Shown here piece by piece: positions 1 through 12,116 of a DNA stretch of 64,000 nucleotides. A program made the translations under genes and the position numbers. Positions within the stretch are counted from its first letter, which is position 1. Every line of letters starts with the position of its first letter. The notes under the pieces were generated by a model, which ran no database searches, was not told where the DNA came from, and worked only from the letters and a program-made list of their open reading frames with translations. The stretch lies in the NCBI GenBank assembly GCA_037951105.1, contig JBAMJV010011000.1:1-64000 (forward strand), given 5' to 3'. This stretch comes from Echinarachnius parma. Lineage: Eukaryota > Echinodermata > Echinoidea > Clypeasteroida > Echinarachniidae.

Positions 1-383
1 TGTTTCCCTTGACCCAGACATTTGACCAGTCTGTGGCATGGATTAATATATGCCATCATCAGTGGCGTAGTGTTGGTTGGACCTGATTGGGGGGGGGGGG
101 GGGGGTGCGGGCACAACTCTATGATTTATTGATTTAGTAAAGGTTTTATGATATACATGTTCTTATTAAGTCATGGGGGAGGGGGTGCCTTTCATGCCCC
201 GGCGCTTAGCTATAGCCTTCAACTGTCGGTCAAAGTTCAAACCAATAGAGCCAAATATTGGCAAAACTTCACATTCCTCTAGGCGATTTCGACAGAACAT
301 TGCTATACATACATGTACATGTTTAACAAATCCGATGGTTTTAGCATTCGAATTTATTTTAATTTTTTTCTCTTTACCCAGGA

Positions 384-760
384 TTTTGACCAGGACATTT
401 ACTGCAATGATGTCTGGATCATCCGTCGGTCCAAGCCAGTGGAGCCGAAGGGCAAATCTTCACCTTCAACGAGAAGATGTTTCTCCCTGGACCTCATCTG
501 CTGAGCACGGTCCCGGCTCGTCGTGGAGAAAGACACCCTATCGCTGTTCCGTCGCTCAGGATCTGGCGGCACATCCACGGGCAGGAGTTCAACCGGCAGC
601 AGGGGTCCGAGCAGCCAGTATGGCCTTCGGTCCGAGAAGCAGTTGAGGTTGCTATGGAAGAACATGAAGGCCAGGTGTAAGCGGGAGTTCCGTGCCAACG
701 CCAGCAAGTATAAAAGGCTTCATCCAGGACCCTCTCCTGCGCAAGATGAGTAACCTGATC
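384..760 (+). pseudogene. Possible exon(s) of an unidentified gene with a Myb/SANT-like fragment
   Basis: After an acceptor-like TTTACCCAG at 383, the frame encodes DFDQDIYCNDVWIIRRSKP. A neighbouring frame gives GQIFTFNEKMFLPGPHLL. The first frame then resumes with EKQLRLLWKNMKARCKRE and NASKYKR, which resembles the last helix of Myb/SANT-like (MSANTD) domains. The frame switches twice in 150 bp and a stop follows near 750. It could be a pseudogene, a gene with uncorrected sequence indels, or several exons. I do not recognise the first block. Confidence 0.4.
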
Positions 761-1773
761 GGAGTCGAGGATTGATGAGCCTCGTGAAGATCACATCGGG
801 GGTCTACCTGAGGTGGTGTCCTTGACAAGAAAGACCAGCGGCAGCTTGTCCCGAAGGACCCCATGGCGGTCGGGAAAATGAGGCCGGCAAGCAGTGGCGC
901 ATAAGCCTCAACGGAACCAGGTGGATCACGGGTGATGACCAAACTCTAGACCAAGTCAGATTCAGATCGCGACTCGTACAGCATTGCGCAGCACCTGTCT
1001 TCGTGCAGCCTTCTCCAGCTCCGAAGCGGGTGCTTCCGGCAGCAGCCATACCAACCCAAGGACCGCCTGAACATCTACAGGGAAACTCTTGAGTATCACC
1101 CCGGTCGTTATGGTCATCATTTGGACAGGACCAGGTCCAAGAACACTACCCGAATCGTGCCGATCCTTGGGACAAGACGAAGCTGAGATGACTACTAGCA
1201 TCGCATCACTCAAACAAGGGACCTAATCCAGGGGTGACAGAGTAGAGGTCGCACGACTGATGAGGCCTGCTCGAGTCGCAGAAAGAAAGCCGTGCCCCGA
1301 AAGGCTCTCCTGTGGTCAAGGAGGAACAGGTGGATGAAGTGACGTCAATCATCGAGCTGGATGGAGTTCGTCTAGGGTTTAAAATATACTTATCGATGTT
1401 ACTTAGTCGATAATGCATAACTCGCCTCAATGTGCATTCTATACCTTCGTGCTTGCATGTGGTTAGCCACTAGATGTGCACCTTTTCATTATAGAAGTTT
1501 TGCTATTTGAAATTAATGATTTATATTGTCGAACAGGTCCGCAGATCAATATACCATACTGAAATGTCGCATAAGATAGTAACATAAAGGTTGAATCTTT
1601 TAAAAAATAATGCCTGAAAGATTTATGATACTACAACTAAATTATAGCACTTTGTACTGTGATTTGACTGATGTCCTATGTCTTTTCTTTGAATACATCT
1701 GTACTTGATAAACTTGTTGAGTGATTATATACTTACAAAATGTATGTTTCTATTATATTATTTTCGTTTCAGG

Positions 1774-1829
1774 ACGATGACCACTCCGATGGCAGATTCA
1801 TCGCAGGTGAATGGGTCACGACCAGTGAG
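1774..1829 (+). CDS. Possible small exon of the unidentified plus-strand gene
   Basis: TTTCAG is followed by GACGATGACCACTCCGATGG, encoding DDDHSDGRFIA. A GT donor is available either after GCAG (1807) or after GTGAG (about 1830). The acidic composition fits the 3' exon at 3327. Weak evidence. Confidence 0.3.
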
Positions 1830-2243
1830 GTCAGTATTAATTATTAATTGAAAATCATGATTCAATAGCATTTCTATATTTTAAATGTGTTATATTATTG
1901 CATATCTTGTATTCGAGTTAAGCTACATGTTTCAATATGTTATTTTGTGTGTGAAAGAAGTCAGTTTTATAAAGAATAGGAGTCGGTTATTTCTGAATAG
2001 ACTAATCCACGCAATATGTTGATCAATGATGTAAAGTTACAATTGGGTATAACGGTAAACTTTGGAAAGTTCTATTTTAATTTTGATGCATTTCGATGAC
2101 AGCATCCCTTTAAAGGACCCAAACTATATTAACAATTAAAAAATGTTGGCTTTACACCTTTCTTAACAAATTTATGTTTGATATTCATTCTGTTCACTTA
2201 TTAAAGGCAAATGGAGGCTGGGAAGGAAAGATATTAAATCGAC

Positions 2244-2724
2244 CGCGCAGGCAGACTCTATCTAAATCAAGCTTCATCGGGACTGCGGCATCCACACCTA
2301 CTAGTACCACACACCAAGGAACAAAATCACCACGAGAGTCAGCCCGCGGAGTGGTCACGTGCCACTCAACAATCTTCACCACCAACTGTCGGCGCGCACG
2401 ATTCAAACCATCACAATAGGAACGTTGCGCGCGCTCCCGCCGTGCTACGTCATCTTGGACTGGAGCGCGCACGCGAAAGTACAGCTACCTCTGCAACTAG
2501 TAACCGTGACGAAAGGGCAAAGCGAGTGCACGCGTGTCAATGGAGAAGATGTCGCTTGCGTATCATCCGAGGACAAGACTGTGGAGAAGAAGAAAGAGGG
2601 AGACGAGGTGATGAACGTTGGCGTAGACCAAGAGAGGTGAACAATGACGTAGACCAAGATGGGAACATTGACGTAGACCAAGAGGTGACATTGACGCGGT
2701 GTGAGTTGGCGGGCCGACGCTGAA
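2244..2724 (+). CDS. Possible coding segment, unidentified
   Basis: A frame free of stops from about 2240 to 2723 encodes a polar, Arg/His-rich sequence (HHESQPAEWSRATQQSSPP, then DERAKRVHACQWRRCRLR). It ends in an acidic VNNDVDQDGNIDVDQE repeat. Base composition is GC-richer than its surroundings. No domain is recognised. It may be an exon of the locus ending at 3487 or chance. Confidence 0.25.
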
Positions 2725-3326
2725 GAGACTTCATTTAGTGGGGCAATGACAACGAGATGCTAAGCTGAAATGCTTAGGATGGGCGAGAAAAGAACACGAA
2801 GCGAAACTGGCGACGATGATGATGAAAAGAAAGGTGAACGACGATAAAGTGATAGATGATTAATTTTTAAGAATTTTAAGAACAAAAATTTAAAAACGCA
2901 TTATCTACTTTTGTGTTATTGTGTGTGTGATAATTTTACGATTGTACAGTAGCTGTGAAAATTGTGCAGATCGTAACGTACAAATATACCTTGGATAATT
3001 ATGAATGGTTAATAAATGAAGTTATTATTTTGTGAGACTAACAATTTTAATCTCAAGAACTTGCGTTTACTAGTCCTGACGTTTTGCAACAAAACTAATC
3101 TATATGCAAATCAAAACATATCCAATAACAATTAAATTCCCAATACATCAAAAGAGACGCTTTAGTTGAAGCTACCATTTACAAATTGTATAGTAGCCTA
3201 TGATGTACACAAAATCCCACTTTAGTTTCGTTTTACACACGTCTTGCTTATGAGTTTATGTAGTTTGCAGTATATGCGTTCATGCTAATTTTGTTTTACA
3301 TGTTGTATAATGTTTCTCTACTCCAG

Positions 3327-3487
3327 CAATCATGCAGATAAAGCGCCGCAGCATCTCGCTAATTGGAGAACTTCCGCTCAAGAAAGGACATCCTCCGACT
3401 GCAGAAGAGAAGCTTGAAATGGAGATCAGGAGCGGCATGTATCTGGAAGAAGTAGAAGACGAGTTGGACGACGTCAGTGAAAACTAA
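3327..3487 (+). CDS. 3'-terminal exon of the unidentified gene
   Basis: The acceptor TCTACTCCAG is followed by an open frame encoding IMQIKRRSISLIGELPLKK, EEKLEMEIRSGMYLEEVEDE and LDDVSEN, ending at TAA 3485-3487. The basic start and acidic end look coding. Two downstream degraded copies of the same segment retain matches to the EIRSGMYLEEVEDE codons. No family recognised. Confidence 0.5.
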
Positions 3488-3905
3488 CAGCCAGTTGAAA
3501 AAGGGACATCGAACTCCTAATTTAAAAGAGACGCTTTTAAAAGACGAAAAGGCGTCAAGTTATATACATTTAAGTTATATGGACAAGAAGATTTTAAGAT
3601 TTTATGATACTGAGAGAAGACTTGAAATGGGAGATCAGGAGCGGCCGGTGTATCTGGATGAGGTAGAAGACCAGTAATGTTGGACGACGTTAGTGAAACG
3701 GACACCGCTTGTAAAATGGATATCGCCGACTTCTTATAAAGAATACGCTTTTAATAGACTAAAAGTCGTAAGACTTGATTATTTATAAGTTATTGTAACA
3801 AGAAGAGTTTCCGAATGAAGAAAAAGAAGCTTGAAATAGAGATAAGGAGCGGCATGTAACTGCAAGAAGTAGAAGATGAGTGGAGCGACGTGAGTTGAAA
3901 ACGGA
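3488..3905 (+). pseudogene. Two degraded copies of the terminal exon of the unidentified gene
   Basis: Segments about 3625-3700 and 3828-3900 repeat the codons for LEMEIRSGMYLEEVEDE and LDDVS with stops and indels, separated by about 205 bp. The spacer repeats the 3'-UTR motif GTTGAAAAAGGGACATCG. Confidence 0.8.
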
Positions 3906-4620
3906 CATCGCTACTCGCAGGTTCAATATGGATCCTCGATAGTTGAATAGACATCGATAGTAGGTAGAACATGGACACGATATAGTAGTTGAATTTGGAC
4001 ATCGCTAATTGAAAACTGACCATCGATAGTTGCATATGAACTTAATCGCGATAGGTGGAAAATTGACATAGATAGTCGAATATGGACATAGATATAGCTT
4101 TAGAATGACATCGATATTGAATATATCGATAGTTGAAAATGGACATCGCTATTTGAAAATGGACTCGATAGTTTGAATATGAACATCGATAGTTGAAATG
4201 GACATCGATAGTACAAATGGGCAATCGATAGTTGAAAAAATGTACTTCGATAGTAGAAAAATGTGACATCGGATAGTTGAAAAATGAAAACGATAGTAGA
4301 AAATGGACATCGCAAGTTGCAAAAGGACATTGTTTGTTGAAATATTACATCGCCTCTCCAAACAGTAATATTACTTGTTAAAAATGGATATTGCTAGTTG
4401 AAATGAACCATCTCTAGTTGAACAAATAAACATTACCAGTGAAATGCACACAGCATATTATAAATATGAAATCGCTAGTTAAAATGGACATCGCTAGTAA
4501 AATATAGACATAACTAGTTGATGAAATGCACACTGCTATAGTTTGAAAAATAGACACCGCTAGTTGGAAAATGGACAAACCTTTATGAAAAAAGAACATC
4601 TCTAGTTTAACAACTCAAAT
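3890..4620. repeat. Degenerate 18-25 bp minisatellite (GACATCGATAGTTGAAAAT type)
   Basis: About 30 imperfect units of the motif GACATCGATAGTTGAAAAT. The motif also occurs once just after the stop codon of the exon ending at 3487, so the array appears to have grown from that 3' UTR. Small open frames on either strand here are artefacts. Confidence 0.9.
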
Positions 4621-5390
4621 TGATTGCCTACCTATCATTAGCTATAGGAGGTCGCATTTTAATAAAAAAATAACGTCAAGAAAAGCCTGCAGTTGAAGAA
4701 AACGATTCAATACGGCTCTGTTACTTCCAGATTGATACCAATGAAGTTATAAGCGGAAGATCGTGCGACTTAAGAAGACAAACCTACATTTAAATGAGGA
4801 GCGGTATAAGAAGGACAATTAAGACGCATTAGTGGGTGTCAGTTTAAAACGAATATTGGAGAGAAAAAATACTAAATGGATCTGATCAAACTTGGCACCA
4901 CAAACCCCCTAATATATCGCCATCTTACACTTTTCTGATTTGAGTTTCTGTGAATCTCCACATCTCAGCTTTTTTAGGTGATAACCTGAATATATTTCAG
5001 TGTAAAACAACCTCCTACAAAGAGGGTCGAAATCCAGTATTGGCCTAAGACAAAGTGACTGATTGTCTAGTCATTTATTTCTCAATTATCTCAGCACTAT
5101 TTTTGGCGACTTTATAAGGGTTTCGTGCGACATTTTTGTTGAAATGACTTGTATTGAACATGGGTAGGCGAAAGAGTTTTTTTTTTTTAATATCAACTAA
5201 GATATAGAGGCGACGAGGTAGAACACTGCACCTTACAAAGAATTGGGGTTCCGTAAAAAAATCAGCTGAATTTAAACATGAAGAAAACTGTCTAGAAGTA
5301 TTTTATTGAATGAAATGAGCAAAGAAAGCCTATTTTTTCTTTGCACATTTTCATCAATAAAAATATCAGCTGAGTAGAGACCCCTGGACC
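4621..5390. other. No recognised feature
   Basis: AT-rich sequence without a convincing exon, RNA gene or repeat border. Confidence 0.5.
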
Positions 5391-5395
5391 CCAAC

Positions 5396-5640
5396 AGTAT
5401 GTGGACATGGTGTGGCAAAATTAGGTAGAGCGCGAGCTTTCCGATCATGAGATCCGAGTTCGAACCTGTGTATGCCCACTGGTTTGTCCGTCAGCAAAGA
5501 CAATTAATCCACTGCTTTCTACCCTAAATGGGTACCTGTTCTGGTGAGAATTAGCCTGTTGCACTCTATGGTTGCCCCCCTGCGGCTAGTATGTTCCCGG
5601 GGAGTTAAGAATGTGTATCAAACATCTCATTTATTGTGGA
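5396..5640 (+). mobile_element. tRNA-derived SINE
   Basis: It has a tRNA-like head with A-box-like GGTAGAGCGCGAGC and B-box-like GAGTTCGAACC. The body includes CCTAAATGGGTACCTG, AGAATTAGCCTGTTGC and CCCGGGGAGTTAAG. A second, 5'-truncated copy of the body is at 25570-25800. Confidence 0.75.
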
Positions 5641-6580
5641 TCAGGTATCACTAGCCACATTTTGTTGGTAATTTTTGTACTGTTTTGTTAAACATTTTGC
5701 TTTATTTATTACTTATACTTTCTTACACTGAATAAAACAATACAAATCACGAAAACAAATTAATGATTGTGTCGTACATTATTGCATTTATCTGATTCCA
5801 ATTAGAGTTTAGAATTAGAATGGGATAGGCGAAGTATAGACATGCTGTTTTCATAATTTCTCCACTTATTGTAATGTCCCCCTCATATACGAAATGAAAC
5901 ATCATTATAAACGATGACCTTGATACCATGAAGGTAATGCTGTTAAGATAGGGGTGTTTTCATAAAGTTCCTAAGCTTGAACTTAAATCCAAGTTGGACC
6001 TCATGGATTATGAGAGCTGTCAGTTTATCGTAAAAGTTTTGAAAAAGTCCTTTGAAAATGCATTGATTTTGCCTTTAAAATTACGGAAAGCCATGTGTAA
6101 CCTTGGAATAAGACACAATCCTCAAGCAAATTAATACAAGTATTTTGAGACTTCATCAGTGTATATGATTAATTTCAAAGTTCCTGTTGTTTACTATCAC
6201 AGTATCCAGGAGAAATATCTACTTCGACTGGATGAATGAGAATCTGCATCAATTTAGTATCTAGGAGCAATTGAAAATTATTCATATACACTGATGAAAG
6301 TCCTCAAATACTTGTATTATTTTGCTTTAGATGTGTCTTATTCCAAGGTTACAATGGCTTTCCGAATTTGTTAGGTCCACTTAGAATTTAAGTTCATCTT
6401 AATCTTTGTGAACACCGCAAGGTATTTTGTCTAAAAATTATCAGGGTTCAAGGTTAAACAAATTATTGGAATACAAAATAGTACAGTAGATTACTTGTAT
6501 AAAAAGGATTATGCTCTTTATTAACAAGGTTCCACTTATTTATATTTTTTCATTAGTAATCAATAGTAAAAGTACAACAC
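5641..6580. other. Unannotated AT-rich stretch with a weak inverted repeat
   Basis: Segments near 6080-6180 and 6265-6360 are inverted matches (ACACTGATGA-type borders, with CCAAGGTTACA and TTGGAATAAGACAC-like blocks). They form a foldback of about 280 bp. Nothing else is supported. Confidence 0.5.
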
Positions 6581-6599
6581 ACAGTAGTGCTGTCAAAAC

Positions 6600-6782
6600 A
6601 TGTTCAATTATTACATATTCAGTCCTGTGACGTAGTGTGTTCGGACTGGATTGGGGTGTGTGTGTGTGTGGGGTGGGGGGGGGGGGGGGGGGGGCACGCC
6701 TTATTTATTTCTTTTGTTTTCTACATATTTCCCCCTTATGTTTTTTTAACAAATAATTCGTATTTGTTTGTTCTGTGTGTGT

Positions 6783-6818
<36 letters not shown>

Positions 6819-6900
6819 TGTATTTTATCCACCATCATGTAATTATACTTCCCCTCATAATAATTACCATATGTGACCGGTTATAGCAAAAACCCTGCAC
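6600..6900. repeat. Poly-G tract region (two runs)
   Basis: G-runs at about 6668-6693 and 6782-6815 follow a GACGTAGTGTGTTCGGACTG border. That border resembles other GGCGTAG...GGACTGATTGGGG elements in the window. Confidence 0.85.
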
Positions 6901-6914
6901 TTGTCGGTTATAAA

Positions 6915-9222
6915 ATAAACAAGAGCCCCAGGGGGGCACGACGCTCACCTGAGGATCAATCAATTCACATCTGCGCATGTTCTCTCTGGCACCCTCAGAG
7001 ATATGAATCTTGGAATTTTATACATTTTTTATCCTTGGGGGCCCTCCAATTAGACTCCAGTAGAAGCCAAATAGTAACATATAAACAACTTGGAACCCCT
7101 ACCACTAGAATTGATTTCAACAAAGTTTGGTTGACATTAATTATTCAATTGGAAGAAAAAAAGACAAAAATGTTAATTTCTCTTGGAAGCCCCCCCCCCC
7201 CCCCCCCCCCCCTCCCAACATATTACCCCCACAGAACCCCTCAGGGGCCATCGAAAGAAATGTCATGAACTTTCATTCTTTTTCAAAAGAGGCATCTATA
7301 AACCAAATATCAGGTCTTTAATACTTCTGTATCTTGAAAAGAAGGATGTTTAAAAATGTACATATTTTTACACTAGGTGCCCTCCCCTAGGGCCCCTTGG
7401 CAGTCACATCCACCATTTTAGCAACTTTTGTTCCTCTACCCCTAAGGATGTCAAGTTGGTTAGAATCCAATCATTGGTTCTTGAGAAGAAGATGAAAATG
7501 ATATTTCCTATGGTAGGGCCTCAAAAATATTGTTACCCCACAGGTCCCTTATGGTGTCCACCCACAAAAATCTTGTGAACAATTTTCATTCTTCATCAAT
7601 AGAGGCATCTAAATGTGAAATATCAGGTCTGTCATACTTTTAGTCTTGAGAAGAAGATTTTTAAAATTACATATTTTTTACACTCAGTCCCCTCCCCAGG
7701 GCCCCCTGGGGCTACGCCCACCATTATAGCACATTTTGTTCCTCTACCCCTAAGATGATTCCTGTCAAGTTTGGTTGGAATCCAATCATTGGTTCTTGAG
7801 AAGAAGATGAAAATGCATATTTCCTATGGTAGGGCCCCCCAAAAAATGTTACCCCACAGGGCCCTTATGGGGCCACCCAAAAACATCTTGTGAACAACTT
7901 TCATTCTTCATCAAATAGAGGCATCTACATATGAAATATCAGGTCTGTCATACTTCTGGATCTTGAGAAGAAGATGTTTAAAATTTACATATTTTTTACC
8001 ACTTGGTGCCCTCCTCCAGGGCCCCCCTGGGGGCCACGCCCACCATTTTAGCAACTTTGGTTCCTCTACCCCTAAAGATGATTCTGCCATGTTTGGTTGG
8101 AATCTAATCATTGATTCTGGAGAAGAAGATGAAAATGTATATTTCCTATGGTAGGACCCCCCAAAAAACTGTTACGCCCACAGGACCCTTATGGGCCACC
8201 CACAAAAATCTTGTGAACAACTTTCATTCTTCATCAATAGAGGCTTCTAAATATGAAATATCAGGTCTGTCATACTCTGGATCTTGAGAAGAAGATATTT
8301 AAAATTAACATATTTTTTACACTTGGTGCCCTCCCCAGGGCCCCCCTGAGGGCACGCCCACCATTTTAGCAACTTCGATTCCTCTCCCCTAAGGATGATT
8401 CCTGCCATGTTGGTTGGAATCTAATCATTGGTTCTGGGAAGAAGATGAAAAATGTATATTTCTATGTAGGGCCCCAAAAAAAACTGTTACGCCACAGGGC
8501 CCTTGTGGGGCCACCCACAAAAATCTTGTGAACAACTTTCATTCTTCATCAATAGAGGCATCTACATATGAAATATCAGGTCTGTCAATACTTCTGGATC
8601 TTGAGAAGAAGATGTTTAAATTTACATATTTTTACACTTGGTGCCCTCCTCCAGGGCCCCCTGGGGGCCACCGCCCACCATTTTAGCAACTTTGTTCCTC
8701 TACCTCTAAAGATGATTCCTGCCATGTTTGGTTGGAATCTAATCATTGATTCTGGAGAAGAAGATGAAAATGTATATTTCTATGGGTAGGGCCCCAAAAA
8801 AACTGTACGCCCACAGGCCCTTATGGGACCACCCACAAAAATCTTGTGAACAACTTTCATTCTTCATCAATAGAGGCATCTAATATGAAATATCAGGTCT
8901 GTCATACTTCTGGATCTTGAGAAGAAGATGTTTAAAATTTACATATTTTTTACATTTGTGTGCCCTCCCCCCAGGGCCCCCCTGGGGGCCACGCCCACCA
9001 TTTTAGCAACTTTGGTTCCTCTACCCCTAAATATGATTCCTGCCAAGTTTGGTTGGAATCCGATCATTGGTTCTGGAGAAAGAGATGAAAATGTAAAAAG
9101 TTTACGGACGACGGACGACGCACGACGGACGACGGACGACGCACGACGCACGACGGACGACGGACGACGGACAAAAAGCGATCACAATAGCTCACTGAGC
9201 CTTTGGCTCAGGTGAGCTAAAA
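6915..9222 (+). repeat. 317-bp tandem array bounded by CTCACCTGAG inverted ends
   Basis: About six units of roughly 317 bp occur, each with GAGAAGAAGATG, CCATTTTAGCAACTTTG and AATATCAGGTCTGTCATACT. The array starts near GCTCACCTGAGG (about 6945) and ends in a GGACGACGGACGACG stretch (9105-9170) followed by GGCTCAGGTGAGC. The inverted ends suggest one mobile unit with internal tandem expansion. Short open frames are repeat artefacts. Confidence 0.9.
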
Positions 9223-9668
9223 TGTAGATTTTCATACCATTAGAAAAGCCTTATCACAAGCTTTCATTTGATGCTTTGTTCTAATTGGTCAATATGAAAT
9301 GATTGTTTCAATTTACAATCATAAGTCTTTTACACACAATATGTGAACTAAAATTCCCATTTCTTCAAAACATGAATTACGACAAGTGCCGGGTTTTGCT
9401 CTAGCGGCCTCATTTAGCCTGTACCCACAACTTCCCAAAGCTCACACCTCTGCTCTTTCCCACTCTTACCTTTTAAATTTATTTTATTACTGCGAAATGA
9501 CACATGAAACAAATGAAACACTCCACAGTTTATATTACACAAATGAAAGCAACATTTATTATATAATCCAAGGCCTCTTCACTTACATCATATGTTCATG
9601 AATTAATTTAACAACTCAAAGACGTGGGGGTTCTGAACATTGACTACAATTAACTTTATCTGGGCCCG

Positions 9669-9808
9669 TTGCAGAAAGAGATACAATCAATTGTAAGTTA
9701 CAAATTAATTGTAAGCCAGCATATCAACAATCAGATTTGCGCATTTAGAGCACATGACCTGATTTACAATTAATTGTAACTTACAACCGATTGTATCTCT
9801 TTCTGCAA
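9669..9808. mobile_element. Palindromic MITE (TTGCAGAAAGAGATACAATC ends)
   Basis: Arms of about 60 bp (TTGCAGAAAGAGATACAATC onward) are inverted at the right border, with a short central spacer. No coding capacity. Confidence 0.85.
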
Positions 9809-10780
9809 TGGAGCAGTGAGTGCCTAATCAACACTTATCTATTGTGTGCATTTAAGAAAAGAAAAAAAAAACAAGACTAATTCTAGAAGTATTGAGACTA
9901 GATTTCACCATCACTTAATTCCGAAATCCAATAAAATACCACATGTGGTCAATAGTAATACATGGTAGGCCAGGGTGTACATGTACACATGGTTGAAATC
10001 GGACATTGGTTTAAATGTAATCTACAGTTCTAGAAAATCATGTACATTTCTACCAATCTTTGTGAAATCGTGGAATCCCATGCAATTTGCACCATATATT
10101 CAAAACGAAATATAGAAAACATTTTCAGAACAAATTTCTCAAGAAAAGGTTTTAAATGCTGAATATTCAATTTCATTTTTTATAGGGTGAAAAACAGCCT
10201 AGTCCCACATAGTCAAATCCATGCTGGCGGTCTGAGTAATAAATGGTCATATGTAACTTTTTCATAATTTTGTTAATTCATTTCTTCCCAAAACTTGCCA
10301 AAATATGTATTCACTAGCTTGCCGAACATTTAGACATGAAATCTATCAACAAATACATTGTTGGTATGGTTGGTAATTGTTGAATTGATGGATGATACAT
10401 ATTCTAAGAAACAAATTACACAATTGGAAGATAAATGTGATTGGACAAAAAGAAAAAAGAAATTAATCAACAAATTATTTACACCAACATATTCCACATT
10501 TTTAAAACATTGCATGAGTTATCTTAAAAATCATTTGGGCCACCAACAATTTGAGAAATGATATTTGACTGGCCCAACCCATGCAGCCACTTGCACGATG
10601 GTAAGTGTATAGCCCTGATAAAAGACTTCAAAACATTAGCAAATAAACCTCTGTCACACAGTCATAGTACACTAACCAATTCAACTACATGTATTTGACA
10701 GATTGTTTGTATCAATGGGATTAATCTCTGCAAGCTATATACAGGGATATATTGAATATGGGATATAAAATGAGTGGTGA
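9809..10780. other. No recognised feature
   Basis: AT-rich sequence with only short open frames of no recognisable similarity. Confidence 0.5.
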
Positions 10781-10786
10781 CCACTA

Positions 10787-10942
10787 AGGGGCCATCTACA
10801 AAGAATGTTACGCACAAGAGGAAGGTGTTTCACGATGATGCGTACGCTACATTCAACCGCGTGTATAAAAAGTGCGTACAGGGGGGAGAGGAGGGGTCAA
10901 TTTCGGACAATAAATTGCGTACATACTTTGTAGATGGCCCCT
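10787..10942. mobile_element. Short MITE (AGGGGCCATCTACAAAG ends)
   Basis: A 17-bp perfect terminal inverted repeat AGGGGCCATCTACAAAG encloses about 120 bp. Confidence 0.85.
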
Positions 10943-11041
10943 AAAACATGTACAAGTTCTACTGTGTCACAACTGTGCAGAAACATTGCAATTAGTATTA
11001 CCTCAAAGATAACTCATATGATTGTATACACAAATGAATTA

Positions 11042-11485
11042 CAGTGAAACCTCACTATAACGAGCCCCTTGGGTCCATTGAATTGGTAACTTGCCGATTG
11101 GTCTACAGCCATTTGGTCTACTCCCATTTGGTCTACCTGTACTAGAAAATTATGAATTTGGGGGCTTTGATTATAATTATGGATTATGATTAGGGTTAGG
11201 GGTGTGGATTAGGGTTAGGGTTAGGTTTTGGGTTAGGGATCATGTTTGGAGTTGGGGAACTTGAAGTTAAAGAAATCAGGTACTAGACCAAATGACAAGT
11301 AGACCAACTGAGAGTAGACCAAGCGAACATAAGCCGAATTGGTTTCACCTCATTATATCAGATATCGCATTATATCGGGGCTAAAAACAATAGAATGCAT
11401 AGAACCGCATGGACCTGTGGAATTACCTCGCTATATAAATCAGGTACTTTGTTATAACAGAGCTCAGTATAAAGAGGTTTCACTG
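11042..11485. mobile_element. pogo-like MITE with TA target duplication
   Basis: The ends CAGTGAAACCTC...GGTTTCACTG are flanked by TA. They match the pogo/Tigger-type terminal pattern CAGTGAAACCTC..TATAACG. Another element is inserted inside (11087-11335). Confidence 0.8.
11087..11335. mobile_element. Element nested in the pogo-like MITE, with TTAGGG-like core
   Basis: GAATTGG is duplicated at both sides (11080-11086 and 11336-11342). The ends carry inverted TTGGTCTAC/GTAGACCAA motifs. The centre has GGGTTAGGG-type telomere-like repeats. A related fragment is at about 63145-63195. Confidence 0.7.
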
Positions 11486-11489
11486 TAAT

Positions 11490-12110
11490 ATGTGAAAGAA
11501 AGAAATTACACAAGAGGAAAAACCAATCTACACATAGATACTGAAAAGGAAGAAAATGATTATCATATCTGCCATGGAATTGTCATTAATGAATACAGTA
11601 TTCTAAAATATATGAATATCTCCGCAATAAGGAGAATTTTTTTTTGCAAAAATGGTGCATGAATTTACGATTAGTTTTTATAGTTAAACAAACACATTTC
11701 TTAAGTATTCTCCCATGTATTTTTTGCTTATTTCAAGCAAAGCATTCATTCATGGACGTACAATCACATTTTCTCAAAAGAGAGAGAAAATATTTATAGT
11801 GAATATCCCGAAGGAACAGCACTAGTTACCAGTTGCGCTGCCCCCATGACAACAGTTTTGGTATATATTATTAACTCCAGCCACTTTTTGCAAAGACAGA
11901 ATTAAAATTATGCAGTTATAAAAAAGTTTATGAATATATATAACAATATCAATACATTCGAAGCAATGTGGCACATTTTTTGTTTTATATTTGAATATCA
12001 TTATGGTTATGATTTGAATAGGTTACAAAATGTATATGATTAACATTCCCCCACTAAATATCTACATGTATTTACAAATAACTTATTAATTTGTCATAGT
12101 AAACATTGAG
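11490..12110. other. No recognised feature
   Basis: AT-rich intergenic sequence without supported exons or repeats. Confidence 0.5.
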
Positions 12111-12116
12111 ATATAG

